Shown: piece by piece, positions 38,301 through 47,076 of the stretch | Position numbering within the stretch: position 1 is the first letter of the stretch | Layout of the letters: each line of letters begins with the position of its first letter | DNA from: Bacteroides sp. | GTDB taxonomy: Bacteria; Bacteroidota; Bacteroidia; Bacteroidales; Bacteroidaceae | NCBI GenBank assembly: GCA_023665805.1 | Contig: JAMPDJ010000016.1 | Location: 1 to 64,000, forward strand | Direction: 5' to 3' | DNA length: 64,000 nucleotides | The notes under the pieces: model-generated | Told to the model about the DNA's origin: nothing | Databases searched by the model: none | What the model saw: the letters and a program-made list of their open reading frames with translations, nothing else | Position numbers and translations under genes: made by a program

Positions 38301-39967
38301 AAAAGGATGCCCATGTAGAAGCAGAGGCACTCTTGAAACGCCTGCCACTGAACATGGCCAATGGTTTTGTTCCAGACAATATCCTGCGCCTCGAGGGATA
38401 CATCAGCGGACTTCTCAGCATCAACGGTCCTGTTTCCTCTCCACTCATGTCAGGAAGTCTGGCAACAGACAGCGTGCACATCTGTTCGGATCCCTACAGC
38501 ATAGACCTGCGCATACCCGACGATACTGTCGTAATCCGTAACAACTACCTCGACCTGAATAAAATACAGGCCTATGCCAATGGCAACAATCCCCTCACCC
38601 TCGACGGAACGGTGGACTTCACCAATATGGAGCGAACAAAGTTGAACCTAAGCATAGTTGCAAGGGACTTCAACCTCATCAATGCCCCTAAGCGCAAGGG
38701 TGCCGAAGCCTACGGCAAAGTATATGCCGACATCTTTGGCCGCCTACAGGGTACGCTGGACAATCTGGATATACGCGGACGACTAAAGATAAACGGCCGT
38801 ACCAACGTCACCTATGTCATGAAGGACTCGCCACTGACAGTAGACGATCAACTAACCAGCATGGTCACGTTTACCGATTTCTCCGATACCTTGGAAGCCG
38901 AACCGGCACGCCTTCCCGAACAAAACATCAAGATGGACATTCAGGTAAGCATTGACGAAGCCACCACCATACATTGCCTCATGAGCGAAGACGGACAGGA
39001 CAAAATCGACCTGGAAGGCGGAGGTGAACTGCGTATGACCTATGACATGCTCAACGGAATGCGTCTGTTTGGACGATACACGATACTGTCCGGACGCATG
39101 GACTATAGCTTGATCATCGTGTCGCTGAAAAACTTCCAAATAGATAGCGGCAGTTATGTGGAATTTATGGGAGACATGCTGAATCCCAAGTTGAACCTTA
39201 GCGCCAGTGAGCGCAAGAAGGCCTCCGTGACGACAAACAATGTCACCCGTTCGGTAAACTTCGATGTAGGATTGAAGATTACCAAGACACTCTCGGACCT
39301 CGGCTTGGAATTCACCTTGAAAGCCCCCGAGGACCTGAGTGTGCGCAACGAACTCTCGGCCATGTCCACAGAAGACCGCGGACGCGCCGCCGTGACAATG
39401 CTCACAACCGGTATGTATATTTCTCCCAACAGTGGTGAAAGCAATAGCGGTTTCGATGCCACAAACGCGCTAAATTCATTCCTCAACAGCCAGATTTCCA
39501 ACATTGCCGGCAAAGCCCTTTCCACCATAGACATAGGTTTCGGCATAGACAATTCAACCAGTGCAACCGGAGCAACACAGACAGACTATAACTTCTCCTT
39601 CGCCAAACGCTTCTGGGGAAACCGTATCAGCATAATAATCGGAGGAAAGGTAAGTTCTGGCAACGAGGCCAAGAACACCGGCATGAGCATCCTAAACAAC
39701 GTATCCATAGAGTATCGTCTGGACAATTCGGGCACAAGATATGTCAAAGCCTTCTACAACAAGGACACAGAGTCGTTGCTGGATGCCGAAGTGATGGAAA
39801 TGGGAGCCAGCCTTGTGCTGAGGAAAAAGACCGAGAATCTTGGAGAACTTTTCATATTCCGCGATACCAAGAAGAAGAGGCTGGCACAAGCACAGAAAAA
39901 GGATACCAGAAAAGACAGACAAGCCTCCCCTACCCAAACGACCGGCCAACAGGCTGCGACTGATTAG
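35381..39967 (+). CDS. tamB: TamB-like translocation/assembly module protein
   Basis: 1528 residues from a GTG at 35381: an N-terminal membrane anchor (MIWILLLPVLLMSILYIP), then a very long series of beta-rich repeats, and a C-terminal TamB domain (PEDLSVRNELSAMSTEDRGRAAV; FAKRFWGNRISIIIGGKV). TamB spans the periplasm as a hydrophobic beta-taco and works with an Omp85 protein in lipid transport or outer-membrane protein assembly. The Omp85 partner follows after 44 bp. The end is Gln/Lys/Thr-rich. Confidence 0.9.
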   Translation: MTTTPKRRVLNIARKVLKWAGITMIWILLLPVLLMSILYIPPVQNWAAQKAMGYASEATGMDISLDRVKLTFLLDLELENLTAIQEQDTLLHTDEVVVDLDFRQIFDNKIGVESITIRNGIFNSMDMIPQVCINGHMGLLRLNREDTDLKAGIARLSGALIDNCDVDISLRDTTIVDTTESAPVPWSILVEKIDIKNCRIRFGTAGDTLSVSTGIREANLKNGDINLRNGVYQVRNLGLTVDSLLLCMKDSTGTTTDIPLPTTSLSMDSFMMDTAGINLKHFELYTGETDSIRSLIRGAIGMDFIAFTPGSGGIFNADAEFSLAHSDILSIAHDFIPKDLAKACPALPLEARITASGNIDSLLLSNLYIGMPTALTVNAKGHLANIMDMDIRRGDLTLNAKTMNLDFLLRYLKLSDIRLPGMELSADAHFKGNTYQAKANLQRGNGNVQLEAKADLNHIQYGANIEVRDLNIADFMPRDSIGRLSLTAELRGHGTDIYSRATGLRGRISLDKLEYKQWVVDNIDLGILLKQCRASIDILCDNELLEANACAGVDISRKNSTADFSLSMNKINFHALGITRDTLTASMTLVMNGNTDLKQNHNIQGNIHSMELATSDSTYYPLDLKLDARMNDTCMHAVASSGDLELSFNANEGLDSMMYKIGKLTNEMQTQIARSRIAPDTLRGMLPHMEMHLACNKNNPLSNILRTMAGTTFNELSFDLRTTPQEGVNGRGHLDKLNTSAVIIDSISWYIRQKHDDINMLARVKNGPRNKMVNFESTFTASVSPGLLKSHLLFLDAKGRKGIDLGIMANATDSCTWVHMFPHNPILAYRTFTVNDSNYIAIDESRRIKADMHLIADDGTSLNLYSTPNESADQDVTLSIGKFNLGELSAVLPFMPMVTGMLNGDIHALQENDQYTFSLDMDVKQMGFEDSPLGDIGMNMIYFPNADGSHLIDGILSQNEREIVQLSGKYVASEKDAHVEAEALLKRLPLNMANGFVPDNILRLEGYISGLLSINGPVSSPLMSGSLATDSVHICSDPYSIDLRIPDDTVVIRNNYLDLNKIQAYANGNNPLTLDGTVDFTNMERTKLNLSIVARDFNLINAPKRKGAEAYGKVYADIFGRLQGTLDNLDIRGRLKINGRTNVTYVMKDSPLTVDDQLTSMVTFTDFSDTLEAEPARLPEQNIKMDIQVSIDEATTIHCLMSEDGQDKIDLEGGGELRMTYDMLNGMRLFGRYTILSGRMDYSLIIVSLKNFQIDSGSYVEFMGDMLNPKLNLSASERKKASVTTNNVTRSVNFDVGLKITKTLSDLGLEFTLKAPEDLSVRNELSAMSTEDRGRAAVTMLTTGMYISPNSGESNSGFDATNALNSFLNSQISNIAGKALSTIDIGFGIDNSTSATGATQTDYNFSFAKRFWGNRISIIIGGKVSSGNEAKNTGMSILNNVSIEYRLDNSGTRYVKAFYNKDTESLLDAEVMEMGASLVLRKKTENLGELFIFRDTKKKRLAQAQKKDTRKDRQASPTQTTGQQAATD

Positions 39968-40011
39968 CCCTCGATAGCTTTCCGCCATACTACACAGAAT
40001 AGCATACAAAC

Positions 40012-42468
40012 ATGAAATTCCATATATCATATAATAAGGTATATAAAACACTGCTAATGATAGCCGCCACCCTGTCTTTGGGGAGTTGCTATCAGACCAA
40101 GAACATACCCGAGGACGAATACCTCTATGCCGGCATCAAGGATTTGGCCTACGGGCACCGGTGGGGTGAGAAACGCAAGAAACAAGCCGACAGTACAGGA
40201 GTAATCACTGCCATAGGTGATGCCTACAAGGCCGTGGAAGACGTGCTTCACGGCAATGCCACAGCAGCAGACAACACGCTCTTGTTCCAACGCGAACTCA
40301 CTCGCGAAGAGAAGGACAGCATCCGCAAACAACAGCTAATCGACGAGGATGCGGCCAACACCACTCGCGACGAAGTGAACGGTGCCTTGTCCTTTGCTCC
40401 CAACGGTTCGTTTATGGGTTCAAGCAAATGGACCCATCCATTCACGGTGGGACTGTGGGTATGGAACAGGTACGGCCAAAGCCAAAAAGGGTTCGGACGA
40501 TGGATGATGAACACGCTTGGCTCCACGCCAAAGTACATCAGTACAGTCAATCCCAAGGTACGTACCCAGGTGGCACGCAACGTGCTGCGCAACTACGGCT
40601 ACTTCCGCGGTGACGTGCAGTACCGCATAGATGACATGAAGAACCAACGCAAGAAAAAGGTTTCATACCAAGTACTGCCCGGAGCACTATTCCATCTCAA
40701 CAGCATAGAATACAAAGGTTTCCCCATACGCATAGACACGCTCATACGCCGGAACATGCACGAGACCCTTCTCCGGGGCAATGCTCCGTTCAGCGTGGCC
40801 ACGCTCTCGGACGAACGCGAACGAATAGCGTCCATATTGCGCAACCAAGGGCACTATTATTTCCGCAACGACCATATAACCTACCGTGCAGATACCCTGC
40901 AAAAAACAGAGTGCGTGCAATTGCAGGTTGTTCCCTCGCCTACCATGACACAGGCAGCCACCCAACCATTCCATTTGGGCAAAACACGTGTGACCGTACT
41001 GAAATACAACACGCATGAACTTACCGACTCGTTTGAGACAAAGAACTTCTCAATGAAATGGAGTGGCGGCAAAAAGCGAAAGCCATCCCTGCGCATGGCT
41101 GCCTTCTACAGATACCTGCATCAGAAGAAGGGAGACCTGTATAACCAGGAACTGCACAATCTCACCCAAAGCCAGCTTTCAGGCATGGGCATATTCTCCT
41201 CAGTGCAAATCAACTATATCCCGCGCGACACGGCCTTGTCCAACGGCCACTACAACGCAACTATCACATGCGACACGCTGGACCTGGACATACAGTGCAC
41301 ATTGGACAAACCTTACGACAGCGAGTTCGAAGCCAAGGTCACAAACAAGACCAATGGCCTGTTGGGGCCTGGGCTGGCCTACTCCATCAACAAGCGTAAT
41401 GCTTTCAGAGGTGCCGAGACCCTCACCTTTGGCGTGAACGGTTCCTACGAATGGCAGACCGGAGCCAACATGAAGGGGGACAATACAGGCATAAACTCAT
41501 GGGAACTGGGAGGGAACCTGAATCTCACCTATCCCCGGTTCATCTTCTTCGGCAACCTATGGCGCAAGCTGGACCGCAAGACACAGGCCACCACCCTGTT
41601 CAAATTGGACATCAAGTGGACCAACCGTGCAGGATATTACGGCAGTGCCAGTGCTGGAGCCCGCATAAAGTGGACTTTCCAGAAGGGCGGAAACATTCTG
41701 CACGAATTCACACCGATACATGTGGAATACAACAGCTTGCTCAGAACCACGGAACGTTTCGACAGCCTCATGTCAGAAAACCCCGCCCTCTACGAGAGTC
41801 TGCGCGACAAACTCGTCCCCAGCATGGAGTACGCCTTCACATGGACCACGCCTAAAGTACAAAAACACCAGGGACGTGTTTCCCTCTTTACCAAACAGGC
41901 CATACAGTTCCAGAAGTATACGGCCGAGTATTCCCACATGTTGCGCCTCTCACAACGCACACAGTTCGTGTTGCACGGTTACTTGGGTTTCATCTGGAAC
42001 TATGGCAACAAGATGGCTCCCTATGCCGACTTGTTTGCCGCCGGCGGAGCCAACAGCATACGCGCCTTCGGTGTGCGCGGCATAGGTCCCGGCAGCTACC
42101 ATCCCGCCAACAGCAGCTATTCCTATCTGGACCAGGTAGGCAACCTGCGCTTCGAGTGCAATGCCGAATACCGTTTCCCCATCATCAGCCAGCTCTACGG
42201 TGCCGTATTCCTGGATGCCGGCAACGTATGGCTCACAAGGGAAGACCCAGGACGTCCTGGCGGTGTGTTCCAATGGAAGAACCTTGGCAAGGAACTGGCA
42301 TTGGGTACAGGCGTTGGATTGCGCTACGACCTGGAGTTCCTCGTCATACGCTTCGACCTCGGCATAGGTATTCACGCGCCCTACGACACTGGCAAGGAAG
42401 GATACTACAACATGACCTCATTCGGCAAGTCACTCGGCTACCATTTCGGCGTGGGATATCCGTTCTGA
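40012..42468 (+). CDS. Omp85/TamA-like outer-membrane lipoprotein (TamL type)
   Basis: Lipobox SLGSC near residue 27, then POTRA-like segments, and a C-terminal 16-strand barrel with the conserved ANSIRAFGVRGIGPGSY and AVFLDAGNVW blocks, ending YHFGVGYPF (terminal aromatic, as for Omp85 barrels). 818 residues. In Bacteroidota the TamA partner is a lipoprotein (TamL). Directly after tamB, so the two act together. Confidence 0.9.
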   Translation: MKFHISYNKVYKTLLMIAATLSLGSCYQTKNIPEDEYLYAGIKDLAYGHRWGEKRKKQADSTGVITAIGDAYKAVEDVLHGNATAADNTLLFQRELTREEKDSIRKQQLIDEDAANTTRDEVNGALSFAPNGSFMGSSKWTHPFTVGLWVWNRYGQSQKGFGRWMMNTLGSTPKYISTVNPKVRTQVARNVLRNYGYFRGDVQYRIDDMKNQRKKKVSYQVLPGALFHLNSIEYKGFPIRIDTLIRRNMHETLLRGNAPFSVATLSDERERIASILRNQGHYYFRNDHITYRADTLQKTECVQLQVVPSPTMTQAATQPFHLGKTRVTVLKYNTHELTDSFETKNFSMKWSGGKKRKPSLRMAAFYRYLHQKKGDLYNQELHNLTQSQLSGMGIFSSVQINYIPRDTALSNGHYNATITCDTLDLDIQCTLDKPYDSEFEAKVTNKTNGLLGPGLAYSINKRNAFRGAETLTFGVNGSYEWQTGANMKGDNTGINSWELGGNLNLTYPRFIFFGNLWRKLDRKTQATTLFKLDIKWTNRAGYYGSASAGARIKWTFQKGGNILHEFTPIHVEYNSLLRTTERFDSLMSENPALYESLRDKLVPSMEYAFTWTTPKVQKHQGRVSLFTKQAIQFQKYTAEYSHMLRLSQRTQFVLHGYLGFIWNYGNKMAPYADLFAAGGANSIRAFGVRGIGPGSYHPANSSYSYLDQVGNLRFECNAEYRFPIISQLYGAVFLDAGNVWLTREDPGRPGGVFQWKNLGKELALGTGVGLRYDLEFLVIRFDLGIGIHAPYDTGKEGYYNMTSFGKSLGYHFGVGYPF

Positions 42469-42519
42469 ACATCCGGGAGGTACGCTTCCTGTCTTATACT
42501 TGTCCACCGATGCAAATCC

Positions 42520-42645
42520 AAGGTTAGATTTCAAATCCGCCTTGTCGTCATATTCTACGGATTACGACCGTTTTGCCGAAGACGCAGCCAACCATGGCGA
42601 GACGAAACGTAAAGCAATCCTACGGAGATGAAGACAAGGCAGGAA
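42520..42645 (+). repeat. Degenerate copy (D) of the MITE-like element
   Basis: GTTAGATTTCAAATCCG, CATATTCTACGGATTACGACCG, GCCATGGCGAGACGAAACG align in order with copy B. Terminal repeats are decayed; the 3' boundary is uncertain. Same orientation as B and E, with a class I array about 40 bp to the right. Confidence 0.6.
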
Positions 42646-42685
42646 ACATTCTGACATCCGTGATATCCTCGCGCAGACCAGCCTC

Positions 42686-42792
42686 GCCCATACTATTGGG
42701 ACAACCTTGACAATAGTATAATCGGGGACGTGGCCATACTATGGTCGAGGTCACGTCCATAGTATGGGCGTGGCATCGATAATACGGGAACC
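42686..42792. repeat. Class I palindrome array: five sites at exact 23-bp period
   Basis: Cores at 42690, 42736 (ATACTAT), 42713, 42759 (ATAGTAT) and 42782 (degenerate, ATACGGG) are exactly 23 bp apart. GGCCATACTATGGTC and GTCCATAGTATGGGC are the best sites. It lies 110 bp upstream of the nucleotidyltransferase promoter. Confidence 0.85.
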
Positions 42793-42899
42793 TATTTTCT
42801 TTCACCTCCAAAGCCGCAAACATCGCTTCCCCGACCGTGTTTAGGGCCATACCAGTACTTTTTTACCTCATTCGTGGCACAACCTATGTAATTTATTTG

Positions 42900-42907
42900 T
42901 ATATTTG
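42900..42907 (+). promoter_or_regulatory. -7 box for the nucleotidyltransferase gene
   Basis: TATATTTG, 45 bp before the start codon. Confidence 0.65.
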
Positions 42908-42951
42908 TAGCGAAGAGAATACAACTTAACCAAACTAAACATTATTACACA

Positions 42952-43866
42952 ATGAAACCTACACTATTCCTTTTGGCTGCCGGCATGGGTAGCCGTTATG
43001 GTGGCTTGAAACAGCTGGACACCCTCGGCCCTCAGGGTCAAAGCATCATGGACTACAGCATCTATGATGCCATTAAGGCCGGTTTCGGCAAAATCGTATG
43101 GGTAATCCGCCGCGACTTCGAGGAGCAGTTCCGCACCCAGATACTGGCCAAGTACGAGGGCCACGTACCATGCGAGCTGTGCTTCCAGTCATTGGATGCC
43201 CTGCCAGAAGGCTTCACTGTACCTGAAGGTCGCGAAAAACCATGGGGCACCAACCATGCAGTGATGATGGGCAAGGACGTAATCCGCGAGCCATTCGCCG
43301 TACTCAACTGCGACGATTTCTACGACCGTGACGCATTCCAGGTTATGGCCAAGTTCCTCACCTCACTGCCAGAGGACAGCACAGGCAAGTACGCGATGGT
43401 AGGTTTCCGTGTGGACAACACCCTGTCCGACAGCGGTACCGTGAGTCGCGGCATATGCCAGATGGACCCCGAAACCCACCTGCTGACAGACGTGGTAGAG
43501 CGCACCAAGATAGAGCGTCACAACGGTGTTGTGGAGTATCTCGACGAGGATGGCAAGTGGAACGCCATACCCGACAACGCTCCCACCAGCATGAACTTCT
43601 GGGGTTTCACTCCCGACTACTTCCAGTACAGCGAGGAATTCTTCAAGGTATTCCTCTCCGACCCCAAGAACCAGGCCAACCTCAAGAGCGAATTCTTCAT
43701 CCCTCTCATGGTCGACACTCTCATCAAGGAGGGCAAGGCAACATGCGAGGTTCTGGACACCACATCAAAGTGGTTCGGCGTGACGTATCCTGAGGACCGT
43801 CCGGAGACAGTGGCCAAGCTGGCTGCACTGCACAAGGCCGGCCAATACCCCGACAAGATGTTCTGA
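42952..43866 (+). CDS. Sugar-phosphate nucleotidyltransferase family protein
   Basis: Opens LFLLAAGMGSRYGGLKQLD, the NTP-binding G-x-G-xR signature, then LNCDDFYDRDAF (metal-binding Asp), and LTDVVERTKI. 304 residues, a single GT-A-like domain. It activates a sugar phosphate (or similar) with an NTP; the substrate cannot be told, and no nucleotide-sugar pathway gene is adjacent. A strong terminator follows. Confidence 0.85.
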   Translation: MKPTLFLLAAGMGSRYGGLKQLDTLGPQGQSIMDYSIYDAIKAGFGKIVWVIRRDFEEQFRTQILAKYEGHVPCELCFQSLDALPEGFTVPEGREKPWGTNHAVMMGKDVIREPFAVLNCDDFYDRDAFQVMAKFLTSLPEDSTGKYAMVGFRVDNTLSDSGTVSRGICQMDPETHLLTDVVERTKIERHNGVVEYLDEDGKWNAIPDNAPTSMNFWGFTPDYFQYSEEFFKVFLSDPKNQANLKSEFFIPLMVDTLIKEGKATCEVLDTTSKWFGVTYPEDRPETVAKLAALHKAGQYPDKMF

Positions 43867-43930
43867 TTCCAATATGTCCCCGACCTATGTACACATGCAT
43901 ATCCCGGGAACGACATGATTTATCCTAACG

Positions 43931-43991
43931 GAATGGTGTGCGCCGCCCTGCAAGGCAACAGGGCAGACATGGCACACCATTCTTTGTTTTT
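43931..43991 (+). terminator. Terminator after the nucleotidyltransferase gene
   Basis: An outer 11-bp stem GAATGGTGTGC/GCACACCATTC with an inner GCCCTG/CAGGGC stem, then TTTGTTTTT. It occupies the false N-terminal extension of the next frame, confirming the DUF4421 start at 44019. Confidence 0.85.
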
Positions 43992-44018
43992 CCCAGGCAT
44001 CCCACACACTCCCTGTCC

Positions 44019-45071
44019 ATGAGACATATCCCGCACACAGCCAACACGTATCCGGCATGGCTTATGTTCCTGCTCCTTTGCGGTTGCGCATTCATGCAGG
44101 CCACCGCACAGAGCAAGACGGCGTATCCACAAAGGAAACGCAGCAAGATACTTGGCCTGCTGTGGAAAGCCGACAGCATTCTGACCATGCGTTACCGGCA
44201 TATCAACACGGACACCATGTATGTCGTGCGTCCGCAGACCAAGTGGGTGATAAAAACACGCGGAAATATCTCCGGAGCCTCCTTCTACCTGAAAGGCATG
44301 GCACATGGTAAGGGATACCAGTCTCTAATGAACACCGACGTAAAGGGTACGCTGAACCTCTCCGTGGGTTACGCAGGACTGTCCTTGGGATTTTCCGTCA
44401 ACCCCGCCTCATGGGCCGGACAATACAAAGACTTCGAATTCAACCTCAACTCCTACAGCAACCGTTGGGGCGTGGATTTGGTTTATCACAACCAACAGAG
44501 CGCCGGCGGATGGGTACAACGCGACGGCCAGGAACAAATGCTCCTTCCGGATGGTTCCGTCAGGAGCAAGACGGCCAACATCAATGCCTATCTGGCCTTC
44601 AACCACAGACGCTTCTCCTTTCCGGCCGCATTCTCCCAATCCTATATCCAAAGGCGCAGCGCAGGTTCATGGCTAATAGGTTTTTCGCTGATGTGGCAAA
44701 GGATAGAGTCGGACAATAAATTTGATACCGACATATCCGTCTCCAAGCTGAACAGTCTCAACGTAGCCATAGGTGCAGGTTACGGCTATAACTTTGCCAT
44801 GAAGCGGCAATGGTTGCTACACGTTTCGGCCTTGCCAACACTGGTTGTGTGGAACAAAAACCGCCTGTGGGACGACAACCGGTGGCGTGCGGAACAGATG
44901 CACGTGCCGGATGTGATCGTCACAGGACGCATGGCATTGGTCAAGAATTACAAACAGAACTTCATGGGAGCCTCTCTCATATTCAACTTCAGTGCCATAG
45001 GCGAGTCCGACCGACTATGCGTGAATACAGTCAAATGGCGCGCCCGCCTATTCTACGGATGGAGGTTTTGA
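44019..45071 (+). CDS. DUF4421 outer-membrane-type protein
   Basis: 350 residues with a signal peptide (LMFLLLCGCAFMQATAQS), then DTMYVVRPQTKWVIKTRGN, many alternating beta strands (LSVGYAGLSLGFSVNP, INAYLAFNHRRFSFPAAF) and a terminal aromatic, RLFYGWRF. These are marks of a beta-barrel, and the blocks fit DUF4421. Start chosen at 44019, right after the terminator hairpin. Function unknown. Convergent with pgeF-like gene. Confidence 0.8.
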   Translation: MRHIPHTANTYPAWLMFLLLCGCAFMQATAQSKTAYPQRKRSKILGLLWKADSILTMRYRHINTDTMYVVRPQTKWVIKTRGNISGASFYLKGMAHGKGYQSLMNTDVKGTLNLSVGYAGLSLGFSVNPASWAGQYKDFEFNLNSYSNRWGVDLVYHNQQSAGGWVQRDGQEQMLLPDGSVRSKTANINAYLAFNHRRFSFPAAFSQSYIQRRSAGSWLIGFSLMWQRIESDNKFDTDISVSKLNSLNVAIGAGYGYNFAMKRQWLLHVSALPTLVVWNKNRLWDDNRWRAEQMHVPDVIVTGRMALVKNYKQNFMGASLIFNFSAIGESDRLCVNTVKWRARLFYGWRF

Positions 45072-45075
45072 ATGT

Positions 45076-45735
45076 CTAAGGACGTATGACTATCCAATTG
45101 TAATTACGTCCTGTATTGATACTCTCACGACGGGCAGAATAGTATAGTGGAGATGTCATGGTGTCAACACCGGCGACATGGATGTCATGTACGCCGCATT
45201 GTTCCAATATCCACCGGTTTGCTTCCCACAGGTCTATGTGCCAACGCCGTTCTGTTTTCCAGGCCGTTGGATGCCATAGCCGTGCAATGCGCTCCATCGG
45301 AAAACCGGACGAGCGGAAATGCTCATACACCTCGTCGCCCACCTCGAAGGATGCCAGTGATATGCCGGGACCTATGATAGCGGCAAGGTCGCTTCCCTCC
45401 GAATCCATGGCTTCTATAGTCTTCTGCACAATATACCTCACCGTGCCTTTCCATCCGGCATGTATGGCGGCCACACGACGCAGACGCTTGTCGTAAAGCA
45501 GCACAGGAATACAATCGGCTGTTTTCACTGCGATACACAGGCCCGGCATATCTGTAAACACGGCATCAGTATCCTCGGGACGGCCAAAGGAAGTGACACG
45601 CAATGCATTATCGGAATGTGTCTGCCTGGGCAAAGCCAACGGGCTACCGTGACCGTATGCACGGGACTCGTCCAGCTCCTCGCCCTTGCCGGTGGAACAG
45701 GCTTGCAGCCAATCGGGAGTAACGTATGTCAACAT
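45076..45735 (-). CDS. pgeF: YfiH/PgeF-like multicopper-fold protein, short form
   Basis: Retains the three metal/catalytic residues of the YfiH (laccase-domain) family: H40 in PRQTHSD, C75 in KTADCIPVLL and H92 in IHAGWKG, with IGPGISLASFEVGDEV after them. Related proteins edit peptidoglycan precursors (PgeF) or act on purine nucleosides. At 219 residues it is about 50 shorter than homologues I recall: the N-terminal STRQGG...YASFN segment is replaced by CSTGKGEELDESRAYG. The remaining domain is open and conserved, so it is probably functional. Confidence 0.85.
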   Translation of the reverse strand: MLTYVTPDWLQACSTGKGEELDESRAYGHGSPLALPRQTHSDNALRVTSFGRPEDTDAVFTDMPGLCIAVKTADCIPVLLYDKRLRRVAAIHAGWKGTVRYIVQKTIEAMDSEGSDLAAIIGPGISLASFEVGDEVYEHFRSSGFPMERIARLWHPTAWKTERRWHIDLWEANRWILEQCGVHDIHVAGVDTMTSPLYYSARRESINTGRNYNWIVIRP

Positions 45736-45746
45736 TACCGGATATG

Positions 45747-46859
45747 TTACTTCTTCATTTCTGCATTTATCTCCTTGATGCCACCGGTGCTTTGAAAAAA
45801 GGAGACACTGGTCTCAGGCATCTTGTCCAAAAGCACATTGGACAGTATCTCCTCGTAACCGAACTGCGCCATGGGCACTTCCATCTCAGCATAGGCCTTT
45901 TCGGCATCGTACACCCTCACTGTAGTGCGCGCGGGAACATTGTAAAACACGGCCTTCTGCAACTTAGACTTCTTCAAGTCAACAGATGGATCGACAGAAG
46001 GATCCGGCAGTTCACCGTTGTTCCGGATACTTATATAAAACGGTGCACCGGACATGTCGTCGGCATCCACCAATCCCGTCCACTTGGAAAAACGGAAGAG
46101 AAGCAATTTGTCCGTCTCCTCTGCCGGCACTACGTCCAAGGCATAACTCATCTCTGTCACCTCAGTAGTCCCCGCAAACAAGCTACAGAGCGCACGCTGT
46201 TGACGGTCCAGACCGTCAAGCATAAGTTTCAATTGCTGGCCGTCCTTGGGAGTGTTGTCTGCCTCACCGCGCAACAAGGCATCGCGACTCTCGCGGATGT
46301 CATATATTTCACGCGCTACCAATTCGGCCATCTTGGCAGTAGAACCGGCCTGTAGCATCTCGTGATTAAGGTACTTGTCCACTTCCGACTTACTGATGCC
46401 ATCCTCTACTATCCGCGGCTGAGGAATCGGAGGGAGCGTGGTCTCTGCCACGTCCTTGGTGTTGATGCCCAAAAGCAATCCGTCGGAACTGAGACTCACC
46501 AGAGGTGCCACGGTGCGCCCCTTCAGCTTAATGCTGTACGCCTTCTCGCGGTCGGGAATACCGTATGGTATCAGCCGGATGTCTTTAACAGTCCATGTGA
46601 CGGAAGCATGCGTCGGCACATCTTGCAGGCGCATGTACTTGTAAGCATAAGCGTGGGCATTGCCTGGAGTGGTGACACTTTTTTCCACGGTCACTACCAT
46701 TCGCAAGGCTGTACGCGGAAGGAAGTAGCTTATGCCATCCACGGTGGCTCCGGGAATAAACCTCTCGGTCTGCGTCTGGGCAGATGACGATACTCCAGAA
46801 AGAGTAAAAACGGAAAGCAGGAAACCACACTTAATCGAAGCGGAAATTCTCTGTATCAT
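45747..46859 (-). CDS. DUF4831 protein (secreted)
   Basis: A signal peptide (GFLLSVFTLSGVSSSAQT), then GATVDGISYFLPRTALRMVVTVEK, DVPTHASVTWTVKDIRLIPYGIPD and KLKGRTVAPLVSLSSDGLLLGIN, the DUF4831 pattern. About 370 residues from the ATG at 46859. Periplasmic or surface; function unknown. Ends 12 bp before pgeF-like gene on the same strand, so co-transcribed. Confidence 0.82.
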   Translation of the reverse strand: MIQRISASIKCGFLLSVFTLSGVSSSAQTQTERFIPGATVDGISYFLPRTALRMVVTVEKSVTTPGNAHAYAYKYMRLQDVPTHASVTWTVKDIRLIPYGIPDREKAYSIKLKGRTVAPLVSLSSDGLLLGINTKDVAETTLPPIPQPRIVEDGISKSEVDKYLNHEMLQAGSTAKMAELVAREIYDIRESRDALLRGEADNTPKDGQQLKLMLDGLDRQQRALCSLFAGTTEVTEMSYALDVVPAEETDKLLLFRFSKWTGLVDADDMSGAPFYISIRNNGELPDPSVDPSVDLKKSKLQKAVFYNVPARTTVRVYDAEKAYAEMEVPMAQFGYEEILSNVLLDKMPETSVSFFQSTGGIKEINAEMKK

Positions 46860-46895
46860 AAACGTATTTTTATCGCATGTAACGCATTTACATGA

Positions 46896-46903
46896 CAAAG
46901 GTA
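46896..46903 (-). promoter_or_regulatory. -7 box for DUF4831/pgeF
   Basis: TACCTTTG on the minus strand, 37 bp before the start; divergent from the hpt promoter. Confidence 0.65.
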
Positions 46904-46957
46904 CAAAAAATATCAAAACAACGACGACGCGCACACTATACTTTGGACTTTTTTCAC

Positions 46958-46965
46958 TACCTTTG
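46958..46965 (+). promoter_or_regulatory. -7 box for hpt
   Basis: TACCTTTG, followed by a leader of about 105 nt. That leader contains a short stretch (near 47022-47045) similar to the MITE interior. Confidence 0.55.
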
Positions 46966-47076
46966 CTTATCGGGAACGTTTTCGTTAAGCCAAACTGGCG
47001 GAGACAAGCTTGCTTGAATTATGCCATGGCGAGACAAAAAGGGATAAAATCCAAATTCATACTACTAAGGTAACCG

